In this document: positions 1-9,361 of the stretch, in pieces
Layout of the letters: each line of letters starts with the position of its first letter
Numbering within the stretch: the first letter of the stretch is position 1
NCBI RefSeq assembly: GCF_009650095.1
Contig: NZ_CP045915.1
Coordinates: 2,542,001 to 2,606,000 of the forward strand
From: Gracilibacillus salitolerans
GTDB taxonomy: Bacteria > Bacillota > Bacilli > Bacillales > Amphibacillaceae
Direction of reading: 5' to 3'
DNA: 64,000 nucleotides
The notes under the pieces: generated by a model
What the model saw: the letters and a program-made list of their open reading frames with translations, nothing else
Database searches by the model: none
What the model was told of the DNA's origin: nothing
Made by a program: the position numbers and the translations under genes

Positions 1-1
1 T

Positions 2-1561
2 TCCAAAATGATTGCTGAAGGAGTAAGAAATAACCCTAATGCAGAGTTAGTGATTATGGAAAAACATGGTCTTGTAACATGGGGTGAAACATCCAGGGAA
101 AGTTACAACAAAACGATTGATATTATTAATGAAGCGGAGGGCTTTATTAATAATAAATTGGAAAATCACACGTTATTTGGTGGAGCTAAATATCAATCCT
201 TATCAGAAGACGAAAGACAAAACCTTTTTGCTGAAGTAATGCCAATTATCAGAGGCCAAGTGAGTCAAGACAAAAAGATGTTAACAACATATAATGATAA
301 TGATAATGTGTTAGAGTTTGTAAATAGTAATGATGCAAAAGAATTATCACAAGTAGGTGCTGCTTGCCCAGATCACCTTGTCCATACGAAACGCGTACCG
401 CTGTTTATTGATTGGGATCCGCAATCAGGAGATGTAGAAGATTTAAAATCAAAAATCAAAGAAGGTCTTGCAGCTTACAAAGAAGATTATGTTGCATACT
501 TTGAAAGAAATAAAAATGAAGGTGACGAACTGGTAGAAACTGCTCCTCGAATTATTCTAATTCCGGGATTAGGCATGGTGAATACCGGTAAAAGCTGGAC
601 AGCGGCAAACATTAGTGAACAACTTTACCATCGTGCAATTGCTGTAATGTCAGGTTCTACTGTATTAGGAAACTTTGTATCGTTAGATGAAGCAGAATCT
701 TATGGTGTGGAATATTGGCCGTTAGAGCTTTACAAGTTAAGTTTAGCTCCGCCAGAATCAGAGTTTTCCCGACAAGTAGCGTTTGTGACAGGTGGTGCAG
801 GAGGTATTGGTACCGCAACAACCTACCGTCTTCTTGATGAAGGTGCACATGTTGTCATTGCTGATATTAACTTGGAAGGTGCGGAAAACCTTGCGAATGA
901 AGTCAACGAAAAGTACGGGACAAATCGTGCATTTGCAGTAAAAATGGACGTAACAAAAGAAGAGGAAGTACAAGCAGCGATTCAAGCTTCCGTAAGAAAA
1001 TATGGTGGTATCGATATTTTAGTGAATAATGCTGGCCTTGCTAGCTCGAGTCCATTTGAAGAAACGACAATGGAGCAATGGAATTTAAATATCAATGTAC
1101 TTGTAACAGGTTATTTCTTGGTTGCTCGTGAGATATTCAAACTAATGAAAGACCAAGAAATAGGAGGAAACATGGTATTTATCGGTTCGAAAAATTCGAT
1201 CTACGCTGGTAAAAATGCTGCAGCATATAGTACAGCAAAAGCGGCAGAAGTACACTTAGCTCGTACAATTGCCGCAGATGGTGGTGCGTTAGGTATCCGA
1301 GTTAACTCCGTATTACCAGATGCCGTTATCCGAGGATCTAAGATTTGGGATTCTTCTTGGAAAAAAGAACGTGCGTCTTCCTACGGTATCGGTACAGATG
1401 ATTTAGAAGAACATTATCGTAAACGTACGATCTTAAATGTGAATATATTACCAGAGGATATTGCTGAATCTATTGCATTCCTTGCATCAACCAAAGCAGC
1501 AAAAACAACAGGTTGTATGGTAACAGTAGATGGTGGCGTTGCGGCTGCATTTACTCGATAG
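2..1561 (+). CDS. rhaEW: Bifunctional rhamnulose-1-phosphate aldolase / L-lactaldehyde dehydrogenase, 5'-truncated by the window
   Basis: The reading frame is open from the window edge, so the true start lies upstream; about 519 C-terminal residues are present. The first part belongs to the class II aldolase region (SKMIAEG..., then MEKHGLVTWG). From about residue 260 there is a short-chain dehydrogenase with the nucleotide-binding motif VTGGAGGIG, NNAG, and the catalytic YSTAK. This fusion (B. subtilis YuxG type) is known to split rhamnulose-1-phosphate into DHAP and lactaldehyde and to oxidise the aldehyde to L-lactate. The family is near 690 residues, so roughly a quarter is missing. It lies 116 bp before lutABC, which consumes L-lactate; the same strand and short gap suggest joint expression. 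The fold assignment is clear; the exact sugar is inferred. Confidence 0.9.
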   Translation, partial: SKMIAEGVRNNPNAELVIMEKHGLVTWGETSRESYNKTIDIINEAEGFINNKLENHTLFGGAKYQSLSEDERQNLFAEVMPIIRGQVSQDKKMLTTYNDNDNVLEFVNSNDAKELSQVGAACPDHLVHTKRVPLFIDWDPQSGDVEDLKSKIKEGLAAYKEDYVAYFERNKNEGDELVETAPRIILIPGLGMVNTGKSWTAANISEQLYHRAIAVMSGSTVLGNFVSLDEAESYGVEYWPLELYKLSLAPPESEFSRQVAFVTGGAGGIGTATTYRLLDEGAHVVIADINLEGAENLANEVNEKYGTNRAFAVKMDVTKEEEVQAAIQASVRKYGGIDILVNNAGLASSSPFEETTMEQWNLNINVLVTGYFLVAREIFKLMKDQEIGGNMVFIGSKNSIYAGKNAAAYSTAKAAEVHLARTIAADGGALGIRVNSVLPDAVIRGSKIWDSSWKKERASSYGIGTDDLEEHYRKRTILNVNILPEDIAESIAFLASTKAAKTTGCMVTVDGGVAAAFTR

Positions 1562-1568
1562 TGATAGA

Positions 1569-1603
1569 AAATGGATAAACTCTCGTTATGGGGGTTTATC
1601 CAT
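1569..1603 (+). terminator. Hairpin between rhaEW and lutA (weak terminator or processing site)
   Basis: AATGGATAAAC and GGTTTATCCATT form a strong stem just after the rhaEW stop. The tail is not U-rich (TCTACTATTAAT), so it may be a partial terminator or an mRNA processing or stability element rather than a full stop. Confidence 0.4.
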
Positions 1604-1677
1604 TCTACTATTAATAGAAAACATGATAGAATGGTAGAAAAAGCAATGTCGATGTTCCAAAAAGGGGAGTAATAAAC

Positions 1678-2403
1678 ATGAAAGTATCATTTTTTGTTAC
1701 ATGTTTAGGAGATATGTTTTATGTGAATGCCGCTAAATCTGCAGTGGAGTTATTGGAACATCTCGGCTGTGAGATCGATTTTCCGAAAGCGCAAACATGT
1801 TGTGGTCAACCTGCCTATAACAGTGGTTATCATAAAGAAACATTAGAGGTGGCGAAACATTTAGTAGAAACTTTTGAACATGCAGAATATGTCGTAGGAA
1901 TTTCAGGCTCTTGTGTCTTTATGATTCATGAATATGTTCATTTATTCGAAGAAGGTTCTGAGTGGCAGAAAAGAGCAATCGCTTTGAAAGAAAAAACATA
2001 TGAGTTAACACAATTTATCGTCGATGTGCTCGATGTGGAAGATGTGGGAGCAAGTTATGACGGTGTAGCTACTTATCATACATCTTGTCATATGACTCGA
2101 CTATTAGGTGTAAAAGAAGCGCCATTTCGATTATTGGAGAATGTGAAAGGGTTACAAATGATTGATTTACCGAATCGTCATGACTGCTGTGGATTTGGTG
2201 GTACATTTTCAGTGAAGATGAGTGACATTTCAGAACAAATGGTCGATGAAAAAGTTGAACATATTGAGGAAACACAGGCGAACCTTTTGTTAGGAGCAGA
2301 TGGTAGCTGTCTGATGAATATCGGAGGACGTTTGTCGAGGAATGGAAGTCCGGTAGAGGTTAAGCATGTCGCCGAAATTTTGAATAGCAGAGGTGACGTA
2401 TAA
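1678..2403 (+). CDS. lutA: Lactate utilization protein LutA, (Fe-S) cysteine-rich CCG-domain subunit
   Basis: At 241 residues it is the normal length for LutA. It has two CCG-type cysteine-rich domains: [11 protein letters not shown] near residue 42 and [11 protein letters not shown] near residue 165, each expected to bind an iron-sulfur cluster, plus TSCHMTR before the second. LutABC is known to oxidise L-lactate to pyruvate in Bacillus. It is preceded by AAAGGGGAG. Its TAA stop overlaps the ATG of lutB by one base, so the three lut genes are translationally coupled. It follows the rhamnose aldolase/dehydrogenase gene, which suggests that lactate made from rhamnose is one substrate source. 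Confidence 0.94.
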   Translation: MKVSFFVTCLGDMFYVNAAKSAVELLEHLGCEIDFPKAQTCCGQPAYNSGYHKETLEVAKHLVETFEHAEYVVGISGSCVFMIHEYVHLFEEGSEWQKRAIALKEKTYELTQFIVDVLDVEDVGASYDGVATYHTSCHMTRLLGVKEAPFRLLENVKGLQMIDLPNRHDCCGFGGTFSVKMSDISEQMVDEKVEHIEETQANLLLGADGSCLMNIGGRLSRNGSPVEVKHVAEILNSRGDV

Positions 2404-3842
2404 TGCCGATGCATATTGGAGAAAAAGACTTTAAAAAAAGAGTAACAAAAGGATTAGAAGATGACTTTATGCGTGGGGCAGTTCGTTCTGCCCAAGGGAG
2501 ATTACAAGATAAACGTGCCACAGCAGCTGACGAATTAGGAGACTGGGAAGATTGGCGCACACTTGGTTCAGAAATTCGTAGTCATACGATCGAACACTTA
2601 GACTTTTACTTACACCAATTAAGTGAAAAAGTAGCTGAATTAGGCGGGCATGTCTTTTTTGCTGAAACAGGTGAAGAGGCAAATGAATATATTCAAAAAG
2701 TAGCTAAAGAAAAAGAAGCAAAAAAAATAGCCAAATCGAAATCGATGGTAACAGAAGAAATTTCAATGAATGAAGCGTTAGAAGATATTGGCTGTGAAGT
2801 AATTGAAACAGATTTAGGCGAATATATTTTGCAAATTGATGATCATGATCCACCGTCTCATATTGTGGCACCAGCCCTTCATAAAAATAAAGAACAAATT
2901 CGTGATGTCTTTCATGAAAAATTGGATTACTTAAAATCAGAAAAACCAGAAGAACTGGCGTTATTTGCCCGTGAAAAATTACGGGAAGAATTTCTTTCAG
3001 CTGACTTAGGTATTACAGGCTGTAACTTTGCTGTTGCAGAATCTGGTTCTTTTGCTTTGGTCACCAATGAAGGTAATGCTCGCATGGTTTCAGCACTGCC
3101 GAAAACCCAGATTACCGTAATGGGAATGGAGAGAATTGTCCCAGGATGGGAAGAGCTGGATATTGTTGTTAGTTTATTAACGAGAGCTGCCGTTGGGCAA
3201 AAATTAACCAGTTATATTACCGCATTAACTGGTCCTAAACAGTTAGAAGAAGCAGATGGCCCCGAAGAGTTTCATTTAGTTATTGTTGATAACGGGAGAT
3301 CGAAAATATTGGGTACAGAATTTCAGGAAGCATTACATTGTATTCGTTGTGCAGCATGTATTAATGTATGTCCAGTTTATCGTCATGTTGGTGGGCATGC
3401 ATATGGATCGATTTATCCAGGTCCAATCGGCGCGGTGCTTTCTCCTTTACTATCGGACTATGATGAATACAAAGAATTACCTTATGCCTCCTCCTTATGC
3501 GGAGCATGTACAGAGGTTTGTCCAGTAAAAATACCGCTCCATGAGCAATTGATCATGCACAGAAGAAAAATTGTCGAGGATGAGAAAAAGACAACACTAT
3601 CAGAGCGTGTGGTGATGCGTGGGTTTGAACAGCTTGTAAATTCAGCTAACCTTTATCGGACAGCAACGAAAATGGCGCCTTTTTTGACGACACCATTTGC
3701 TAAAAATCAGCTGATCACTAAAGGCCCGGGACCATTAAAACATTGGACACATGCAAGGGATTTCCCTCAGCCTGCTAATGAACGTTTTCGTGATTGGTTT
3801 AACAGTCGTGAGAAGCGAGGTGATAAAAATGCCAAAAGGTAA
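2403..3842 (+). CDS. lutB: Lactate utilization iron-sulfur protein LutB
   Basis: A 479-residue protein with an N-terminal LUD domain (roughly residues 70-300) and two ferredoxin-like clusters: [13 protein letters not shown] at about 311-323 and [10 protein letters not shown] at about 360-369. The C-terminal extension is typical of LutB. It is expected to pass electrons within the LutABC L-lactate oxidase complex. The ATG shares its A with the lutA stop. The 3' end overlaps lutC by 14 bases, and the lutC ribosome site GCGAGG lies inside this gene. No odd features. Confidence 0.95.
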   Translation: MPMHIGEKDFKKRVTKGLEDDFMRGAVRSAQGRLQDKRATAADELGDWEDWRTLGSEIRSHTIEHLDFYLHQLSEKVAELGGHVFFAETGEEANEYIQKVAKEKEAKKIAKSKSMVTEEISMNEALEDIGCEVIETDLGEYILQIDDHDPPSHIVAPALHKNKEQIRDVFHEKLDYLKSEKPEELALFAREKLREEFLSADLGITGCNFAVAESGSFALVTNEGNARMVSALPKTQITVMGMERIVPGWEELDIVVSLLTRAAVGQKLTSYITALTGPKQLEEADGPEEFHLVIVDNGRSKILGTEFQEALHCIRCAACINVCPVYRHVGGHAYGSIYPGPIGAVLSPLLSDYDEYKELPYASSLCGACTEVCPVKIPLHEQLIMHRRKIVEDEKKTTLSERVVMRGFEQLVNSANLYRTATKMAPFLTTPFAKNQLITKGPGPLKHWTHARDFPQPANERFRDWFNSREKRGDKNAKR

Positions 3843-4533
3843 TATTATCAATCGAGATTCCTTTTTAACAAATATCCGAGAAAAAATCGGAGGTATTGCT
3901 GCTGATAAGCCAGTTAGAAAACCTGAATGGACGGTTACCCCACAGAAAAAAGTATTAGAAGGATATGACCGTGATCAATTAATCAGTGTTTTGAAAGAAC
4001 AGTGTAAAGAAATTCATACTGATTTCTATCAAACGAGATTGCAAGATTTATCCGAAGTGATAAGCAATGTGATGAAGGAATATGATTCAGAATCAATAGT
4101 TTATTCAGATGACTCTAGATTTGAAAATGCGGATATAGAAGATTATTTAAAAGACTTAAAAGCTTTTAAGTGGAATCGTACTGACAGGGAAGGATCAATA
4201 AGGATAGCGGAAAAAGCAGATGTGGGGATCACATTTAGTGATATCACATTAGCAGAATCAGGAACTGTTGTTCTATTAAATGATAAAGGGCAAGGACGTT
4301 CTGTCAGTCTTTTACCGGCCAATTATATTGCAATTATTCCGAAGTCCACGATTGTAAGAAGAATGACTCAGGCCACTGACTATATACATGCGCAAGTAGA
4401 AAAAGGGGTAGATATTGCATCTTGTATCAATTTTATTACCGGACCTAGCAATAGTGCCGACATCGAAATGAACCTTGTAGTCGGTGTACACGGACCAATC
4501 CACGCTGCCTATATCGTAGTAGACGACCTATAA
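3829..4533 (+). CDS. lutC: Lactate utilization protein LutC (LUD domain)
   Basis: The start is set at the ATG preceded by GAAGCGAGGTGATAAAA, giving 234 residues; an upstream in-frame start at 3751 would lie inside lutB and has no ribosome site. The protein is a single LUD domain containing [12 protein letters not shown] and a C-terminal GPSNSADIE motif typical of LutC. It is the third subunit of the L-lactate oxidation complex. It ends the lut operon, and the next 640 bases are non-coding with a large inverted repeat. Confidence 0.93.
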   Translation: MPKGNIINRDSFLTNIREKIGGIAADKPVRKPEWTVTPQKKVLEGYDRDQLISVLKEQCKEIHTDFYQTRLQDLSEVISNVMKEYDSESIVYSDDSRFENADIEDYLKDLKAFKWNRTDREGSIRIAEKADVGITFSDITLAESGTVVLLNDKGQGRSVSLLPANYIAIIPKSTIVRRMTQATDYIHAQVEKGVDIASCINFITGPSNSADIEMNLVVGVHGPIHAAYIVVDDL

Positions 4534-4574
4534 AAACAAAAAAATACTGCACTAATTCCATAAACTGCGAAGTT

Positions 4575-5010
4575 ATACGTTTTAGATTTGCTTTCTTCCA
4601 TTCTTTCTGTAGAGGGTGTTATGTGACCGCTTCGGCAGAATACTGCGCTTTCCGTGGGCTCGGCTTCAGCTAACTTTGCAAAGAAAACCACTTCGCAAAG
4701 TGGATCTTCAGCTCTCGCTGTCCCACAGGAGTCTCCGTATTCTGCCTACGCTAATTTTAGTGTGCTAATTATTGTTGAATAGAACTTAGGGAACTATATT
4801 CATTGGATTTCCTGTCATTTAATTAGAACACAAATCTAAGCTGCGGGAAAAATGCGAGACTCCTGTGGGAAAGGAACAGTCTAAAGACCCCGCAGGAAGC
4901 GGTCTTGGCTTCCGAGGAGGCTGAAGTGTTCCCCACGGAAAGCGAGTATTTTTTCCGCAGCGTCGAGTTAGCACTCAACTATAAACAGAATGGAAGAAAG
5001 CTACATCAAG
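4575..5010. repeat. Composite inverted repeat: two diverged, opposing copies of a GC-rich intergenic element
   Basis: The left end (GCTTTCTTCCATTCT, about 4589) and the right end (AGAATGGAAGAAAGC, about 4988-5002) are inverted copies. Inside, matching blocks occur in opposite orientation: GCTTTCCGTGGG on the left against CCCCACGGAAAGCGAG on the right, CTTCAGC against GCTGAAG, and CCCACAGGAGTCTC against GAGACTCCTGTGGG. The middle (4750-4850) is ordinary AT-rich DNA. It is clearly richer in GC than its surroundings and has no convincing reading frame. It looks like a pair of non-autonomous palindromic elements or a MITE-like unit. No transposase is present. Confidence 0.7.
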
Positions 5011-5176
5011 AAAAAACGTCATTGGTTCACAGTATATATCTACTACGAATCAGATGAAAAGAGAAGATATAAGTGTTTTTTGCTTGTATCCCTAGCCTGA
5101 TTTAGGTTTCCTAGTTGTGTTCAGCGGGGATTCCTTGCTATGATAGAGTAAGATGTTGCAGGAAGGGGTAGGCAGA

Positions 5177-6091
5177 ATGAATGTTTATCAGAATATGACG
5201 GAGTTGATTGGAAACACTCCTTTAGTTAAATTAAATCGTATCGTACCTGAGGGTGCTGCAGATATTTATGTGAAGTTAGAAATGTTTAATCCTTCGAAGA
5301 GTGTGAAGGATCGTGCTGCATCTAATATGATTGTAGAAGCGGAAAAGGCAGGTTTGTTGAAAGAAGATTCCACTATTATTGAGCCCACAAGTGGAAATAC
5401 CGGTATCGGACTTGCACAGACTTGCGCAGCAAAAGGCTATCATGCAATTTTGGTAATGCCGGATAATATGACACAGGAACGTATCAATATTTTAAAAGCT
5501 TATGGTGCAAAGGTGGTTCTGACACCAAGTGTAGAAAAAATGCCTGGAGCAATTAGAAAAGCAGAAGAATTAGTCAAGAATATACCAAATAGCTTTATGC
5601 CGCAACAATTTGAAAATAAGGCAAACCCAGATATTCATCGTCAAACAACAGCTCTTGAAATATTAGAGCAGATGAAACATGAGTTGGATGGCTTTGTCGC
5701 CACTGCTGGAACTGGTGGGACCATTACAGGTACTGGTGAAGCATTAAGACAACAACTTCATGATCTACATATAGCTGTCGTGGAGCCAAAAGGTTCACCT
5801 GTATTATCTGGTGGTAAACCAGGTAAACACAAACTAGTTGGTACAAGTCCTGGTTTTGTTCCAGCTATCTTAAACACTTCTATTTACGATGAAATTATCC
5901 AAATTGGTGATGAAGATGCGATTAACACATTTAAACGTTTAGCAGCAGAAGAAGGACTTTTCGTTGGTCCATCTGCAGGAGCAGCGGTTTTTGCTGCCAT
6001 TCAAGTAGCAATAAGACTTGGTTCAGGTAAAAAAGTAGTCTGTATTGCTCCAGATACCGGAGAACGATATTTAAGTATGCATTTGTTTTAA
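5177..6091 (+). CDS. cysK: Cysteine synthase (O-acetylserine sulfhydrylase) family
   Basis: 304 residues from the ATG behind AAGGGGTAGGCAGA; an earlier in-frame start at 5153 lacks a ribosome site. It is a PLP-dependent beta-family enzyme: ELIGNTPLVKL at the N-terminus, the PLP lysine in SKSVKDR (about residue 45), the substrate loop EPTSGNTGIG, and GTGGTITGTG for the phosphate. The family makes L-cysteine from O-acetylserine and sulfide. The sequence seems closer to the second B. subtilis paralogue (YtkP type) than to CysK itself, so the physiological substrate is less certain. It is single-gene, ended by a terminator at 6179. Confidence 0.88.
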   Translation: MNVYQNMTELIGNTPLVKLNRIVPEGAADIYVKLEMFNPSKSVKDRAASNMIVEAEKAGLLKEDSTIIEPTSGNTGIGLAQTCAAKGYHAILVMPDNMTQERINILKAYGAKVVLTPSVEKMPGAIRKAEELVKNIPNSFMPQQFENKANPDIHRQTTALEILEQMKHELDGFVATAGTGGTITGTGEALRQQLHDLHIAVVEPKGSPVLSGGKPGKHKLVGTSPGFVPAILNTSIYDEIIQIGDEDAINTFKRLAAEEGLFVGPSAGAAVFAAIQVAIRLGSGKKVVCIAPDTGERYLSMHLF

Positions 6092-6178
6092 TGCTAGAAG
6101 TTTTAAATATGATTCTCGGAAGTACACTTTCCGTAGTGACTTTAAAAAGGGTATATAATTTTAACTCACTAAATACTC

Positions 6179-6210
6179 AAAGAGATCAGTAAAAAACTGA
6201 TCTCTTTGTT
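6179..6210 (+). terminator. Rho-independent terminator after cysteine synthase
   Basis: Perfect 11-bp stem AAAGAGATCAG / CTGATCTCTTT with a seven-base loop, ending in TTTGTTGT. Confidence 0.85.
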
Positions 6211-6298
6211 GTAAGATGGTATTGTATTCTATTACTCCAACGATATTAACGAAATAAGTGTCTAACCGTCTAATTTAAACACTTATACAACTCCAAAA

Positions 6299-6565
6299 TT
6301 AAAAGGGTCCAAAATACGGTCCAGGCCCATATGGTCCTGGCGGAAATGGAGGTCCATAAGGTGGATAATCGTAATAAGGTGGATATGGTGGGTATGGGTA
6401 TGGTCCTGGATGACCGCCTGCGATTTCGCTTCCTAAATAACCTAACCCAAAACCTAACAATCCTGCCCCTAATGGTCCTATAGGTCCGAAAAATCTTTCG
6501 TCTGGATGTGGCTGTTGTGGATGGCGAAATTGTTGAGGTGCCATTTGATAGTGTTGATGATGCAT
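6299..6565 (-). CDS. Pro/Gly/Tyr-rich small protein, possibly a spore coat or surface protein
   Basis: 88 residues from the ATG preceded by AAGGAAGGGGAATGCTTT; a longer frame to 6622 lacks a ribosome site. The N-terminus is His/Gln-rich (MHHQHYQMAP), a Gly/Leu-rich stretch (LGAGLLGFGLGYLG) follows, and the C-terminus is a low-complexity run of PYP, PPY, PYGP and GPYFGPF. Composition is like small spore-coat or outer-layer proteins of bacilli, but no specific family is recognised. It is transcribed alone, convergent with cysteine synthase. Function is unknown; a coat role is inference from composition only. Confidence 0.7.
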   Translation of the reverse strand: MHHQHYQMAPQQFRHPQQPHPDERFFGPIGPLGAGLLGFGLGYLGSEIAGGHPGPYPYPPYPPYYDYPPYGPPFPPGPYGPGPYFGPF

Positions 6566-6686
6566 AAAGCATTCCCCTTCCTTCAGTAAACTTTCATCAC
6601 TTGATAGTAGCCTATGCACCAATTACAAATTGGGATAGGATATTTACCTATTTTTGAAAAAATAATTATAAAAGGTGGTTTGTTCA

Positions 6687-7466
6687 TTGAAAATAAAGGA
6701 AAAGGAAAATGTCAATTGGGAAGATCAGTTTTTACATCAAGACGTGCCAAGTATTACACCTTATTTAATACCAGATAATCAAACAGCACCTATTATACTA
6801 GTTATACCAGGAGGCGGATACGGTCATCGTGCATATCATGAAGGAGAGCCAGTTGCAAATTGGCTCAATCAAAATGGAATACATGTCTGTGTTTTAAGAT
6901 ACCAAGTTGCACCGATATCAGAACAAGAAACCATTGAACAAGCACAGCAGGCCGTCCAATTAATCAAAAGGAAGAGAAAAGATTGGGGTTTGAACGATCA
7001 TAATCAAGTAGGCGTGTTAGGTTTTTCAGCTGGTGGGCACCTAGCTGCTGTGGTCAGTAATCATCACATTGAGACAGATGGTTACTCCTCAAGACCTGAT
7101 TTTCAAATCCTTTGTTATCCAGTAATTACAATGGGAGAGTTCACACATGAGGGCAGTAAAGCGAATTTACTTGGTGAAAATCCAAACCAGCCATTGATTG
7201 ATCAATATTCTTGTGAGAAAATTGTACATGAAGATACCCCGCCTGCGTTCATCTGGTCGACCGCAAATGACCAATCGGTATTATCAATTAATAGTATAAA
7301 ATATGCGGAATCATTACAACGGTATCAGATTCCGTATGAGTTACATATTTATCAAGATGGCAGACATGGTTTGGGGCTTGCTGAAGATCATCCCAATACG
7401 ATGGACTGGAAAAATGCTTGTTTACGTTGGTTAAACGCTTATATAACAGAAAGTGAGGAAGATTAA
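6687..7466 (+). CDS. Alpha/beta hydrolase (acetyl-esterase/lipase family)
   Basis: 259 residues from a TTG start placed 8 bases after AAAGGTGG; the upstream GTG at 6675 overlaps that ribosome site. The protein shows the HGG-like oxyanion segment IPGGGYGHRA, the nucleophile elbow GFSAGGH, and a C-terminal DGRHGLGL with the likely catalytic histidine; the acid is probably in TANDQSV. No signal peptide, so cytosolic. Members hydrolyse short acyl esters, and several act on sugar acetates. The stop TAA overlaps the ATG of the next small gene. Confidence 0.88.
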   Translation: MKIKEKENVNWEDQFLHQDVPSITPYLIPDNQTAPIILVIPGGGYGHRAYHEGEPVANWLNQNGIHVCVLRYQVAPISEQETIEQAQQAVQLIKRKRKDWGLNDHNQVGVLGFSAGGHLAAVVSNHHIETDGYSSRPDFQILCYPVITMGEFTHEGSKANLLGENPNQPLIDQYSCEKIVHEDTPPAFIWSTANDQSVLSINSIKYAESLQRYQIPYELHIYQDGRHGLGLAEDHPNTMDWKNACLRWLNAYITESEED

Positions 7467-7612
7467 TGGCAAAAGTGAAAATGCTCGTACAATCCACGTA
7501 TAACAAAGAATTACTGCGAGCAGGTAAAATATACGAAATCAATGATGAAACAGCAAAACGCTGGGAAATTAGCAGAATTGCTGAAATCATCGAAGAAGAA
7601 AAACAAAATTAA
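7466..7612 (+). CDS. Small hypothetical protein, translationally coupled to the esterase
   Basis: A 48-residue frame whose ATG shares the A of the upstream TAA; the ribosome site is GTGAGGAAG inside the esterase gene. The sequence (MAKVKMLVQSTYNKELLRAG..., then WEISRIAEIIEEE) resembles short proteins found in phage structural modules of Firmicutes, with a charged helical tail. Its stop overlaps the 3' end of yqxD by four bases in convergent orientation. Function is not recognised. Confidence 0.65.
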   Translation: MAKVKMLVQSTYNKELLRAGKIYEINDETAKRWEISRIAEIIEEEKQN

Positions 7613-8052
7613 TGTACTTCCAATAGCTTTCGTAATTTCATTCGGAAGCTATTTTTTTGGTCGTCGGTGAATTTTTTCGGTCCTTTTGTTCGTACACCAG
7701 CTTTTCTGGCTTTAGCATTCACATGCCGTTCTTGTAACATTCGGTTGATTTTTTCTTTTGAATAAATGAAGCCAACGTGATGCATCACTTGGCATCCTTT
7801 CTCTAAACAAAGTGCTGCAAGTCCGTAGTCTTGGGTGATTACTAAATCATTACGCTGCACCATTTGTACGATTCGATAATCAACTGCATCAGACCCGTCG
7901 TCAACATATTTTACTGTTACATGTTGAGGCGTTTCTTTTATTGAAAAATGACTGTAACTTTTTACTACTATTACATTGAGCTGATAGGTTTTGGCTTCTT
8001 CGATAATAATATCGGTCACCGGACAAGCATCTGCATCGACATATATTTTCAT
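7609..8052 (-). CDS. yqxD: UPF0178 family protein YqxD/YaiI (DUF188)
   Basis: 147 residues, the usual family length. Conserved features include the N-terminal YVDADACPV, KSYSHFS, VKYVDDGSDAVDYRI, TQDYGLA and the basic C-terminal KARKAGVRTKGPKKFT. The family has a PIN-like fold with conserved acidic residues, which suggests a nuclease-like site, but no activity is established. The start is supported by GAAGGGAGCG upstream. Confidence 0.92.
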   Translation of the reverse strand: MKIYVDADACPVTDIIIEEAKTYQLNVIVVKSYSHFSIKETPQHVTVKYVDDGSDAVDYRIVQMVQRNDLVITQDYGLAALCLEKGCQVMHHVGFIYSKEKINRMLQERHVNAKARKAGVRTKGPKKFTDDQKNSFRMKLRKLLEVH

Positions 8053-8157
8053 GATATTCGCTCCCTTCTCAAAAATAATAGGTATGAATAGTATAGCAAA
8101 ATCGACAAAATTATAGTATGATTTTCTTAGTCTATCAATAGAAAGTAAGGGAAATAA

Positions 8158-9300
8158 ATGAAAAGCTATTTAGAAGAACAACAGGAGCAAATGCTGAAAA
8201 TGTTAGAACAGTTAGTCAATATTGATAGTGGCTCATACGACAAAGAAGGTGTCGATAAAATTGGAGCCGTCATGAAACAATATTATCAAGACATTGATTT
8301 TGAAGTGGAGGAAGTGAAACAAGCGGAATCAGGCAATCACTTGATTGTTCGAAAAAAGAATGTGGATCCATCTAAACCAACTATTTTAATTCTTACACAC
8401 ATGGATACTGTGTTTGAAAAGGGAACAGCTAGAGAAAGACCTTTTAGTATAAAAGGGAATCGAGCATATGGTCCAGGTGTCATCGACATGAAAGCAAGTC
8501 TTGTTTCTGTATATTATGCGATTAATGCATTACTAGAAAATGAGAAAGAGTCTGTTGGACAGGTGGAAATATTACTAACGAGTGATGAAGAAATAGGTTC
8601 CCAAACCTCTAGAGAGCTAATCGAAAAACATGCTCGAAATAAAAAATTTGCATTAGTAATGGAACCAGCCCGCAAAAACGGTGCGATTGTCTCAGCAAGA
8701 AGAGGTAAAGGGCTTTACACATTGGAAGTGATCGGGAAAGCAGCTCATTCAGGTATCGAACCTGAAAAAGGAAGAAGTGCTATAGAAGAATTAGCGTATA
8801 AAATTATACAGTTGTATGATATTACCGATGAGGAAGAGGGCATTCATGTCAATGTAGGCTTAATTGAAGGTGGAACTTCAGTGAATACAGTTTCTGATCA
8901 TGCAACAGCTCAAGTGGATGTACGCTTCCGAACACAAGAGCAAGCAGAAGAAATTAAGGAACAAATCGCTACAATTATGGCTAGTACCGAAGTAGACGGG
9001 ACCAAAGTCAACATGAAAGGAGATATCAATCGCCCTCCAATGGAAAAAACCGAGCAAACAGAAAAATTGTTACGTATTATTAAACGAGTTGGGGACGACC
9101 TAGATATTTTTATTAAAGATACAGAAACTGGTGGCGGATCTGATGCTTCATTTACCTCTGTACTAGGCATACCAACAGTAGATGGGCTAGGACCGGTAGG
9201 AGGCAGAGCACATCGAGAAAGCGAATATCTCGAATTAGATTCATTCATCCCCCGAACACTTCTTCTAGCACATGTCATCGATGAATTAGCAAAATCATAG
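8158..9300 (+). CDS. M20 family metallopeptidase (carboxypeptidase G2-like)
   Basis: 380 residues. The dinuclear zinc site is visible: LTHMDTVF (His ligand), GVIDMKAS (bridging Asp), SDEEIGS (general base and Glu ligand), MEPAR (ligand), and GGRAHRESE near the C-terminus. The dimerisation domain carries AAHSGIEPEKGRSA. There is no signal peptide, so it is cytosolic. Members release C-terminal glutamate or cleave peptides and acyl amino acids; the substrate cannot be read from sequence. Ribosome site AAGTAAGGG. It shares a bidirectional terminator with dapA. Confidence 0.9.
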   Translation: MKSYLEEQQEQMLKMLEQLVNIDSGSYDKEGVDKIGAVMKQYYQDIDFEVEEVKQAESGNHLIVRKKNVDPSKPTILILTHMDTVFEKGTARERPFSIKGNRAYGPGVIDMKASLVSVYYAINALLENEKESVGQVEILLTSDEEIGSQTSRELIEKHARNKKFALVMEPARKNGAIVSARRGKGLYTLEVIGKAAHSGIEPEKGRSAIEELAYKIIQLYDITDEEEGIHVNVGLIEGGTSVNTVSDHATAQVDVRFRTQEQAEEIKEQIATIMASTEVDGTKVNMKGDINRPPMEKTEQTEKLLRIIKRVGDDLDIFIKDTETGGGSDASFTSVLGIPTVDGLGPVGGRAHRESEYLELDSFIPRTLLLAHVIDELAKS

Positions 9301-9322
9301 GCGAATTTGTACAGATACTGAA

Positions 9323-9358
9323 AAAACGCATTTCACTGATAAAAGTGAAATGCGTTTT
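9323..9358. terminator. Bidirectional terminator between the M20 peptidase and dapA
   Basis: Perfect 15-bp stem AAAACGCATTTCACT / AGTGAAATGCGTTTT with a six-base loop; A-run on one side and T-run on the other allow use from both strands. Confidence 0.9.
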
Positions 9359-9361
9359 AAA

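Noticed and set aside
4509..4691. A minus-strand ORF at the end of lutC
   Set aside because: It lies in the GC-rich inverted repeat and has no ribosome site; such repeats often give false frames.
4575..5010. CRISPR array or insertion sequence
   Set aside because: Only two inverted copies, no spacers, no transposase frame.
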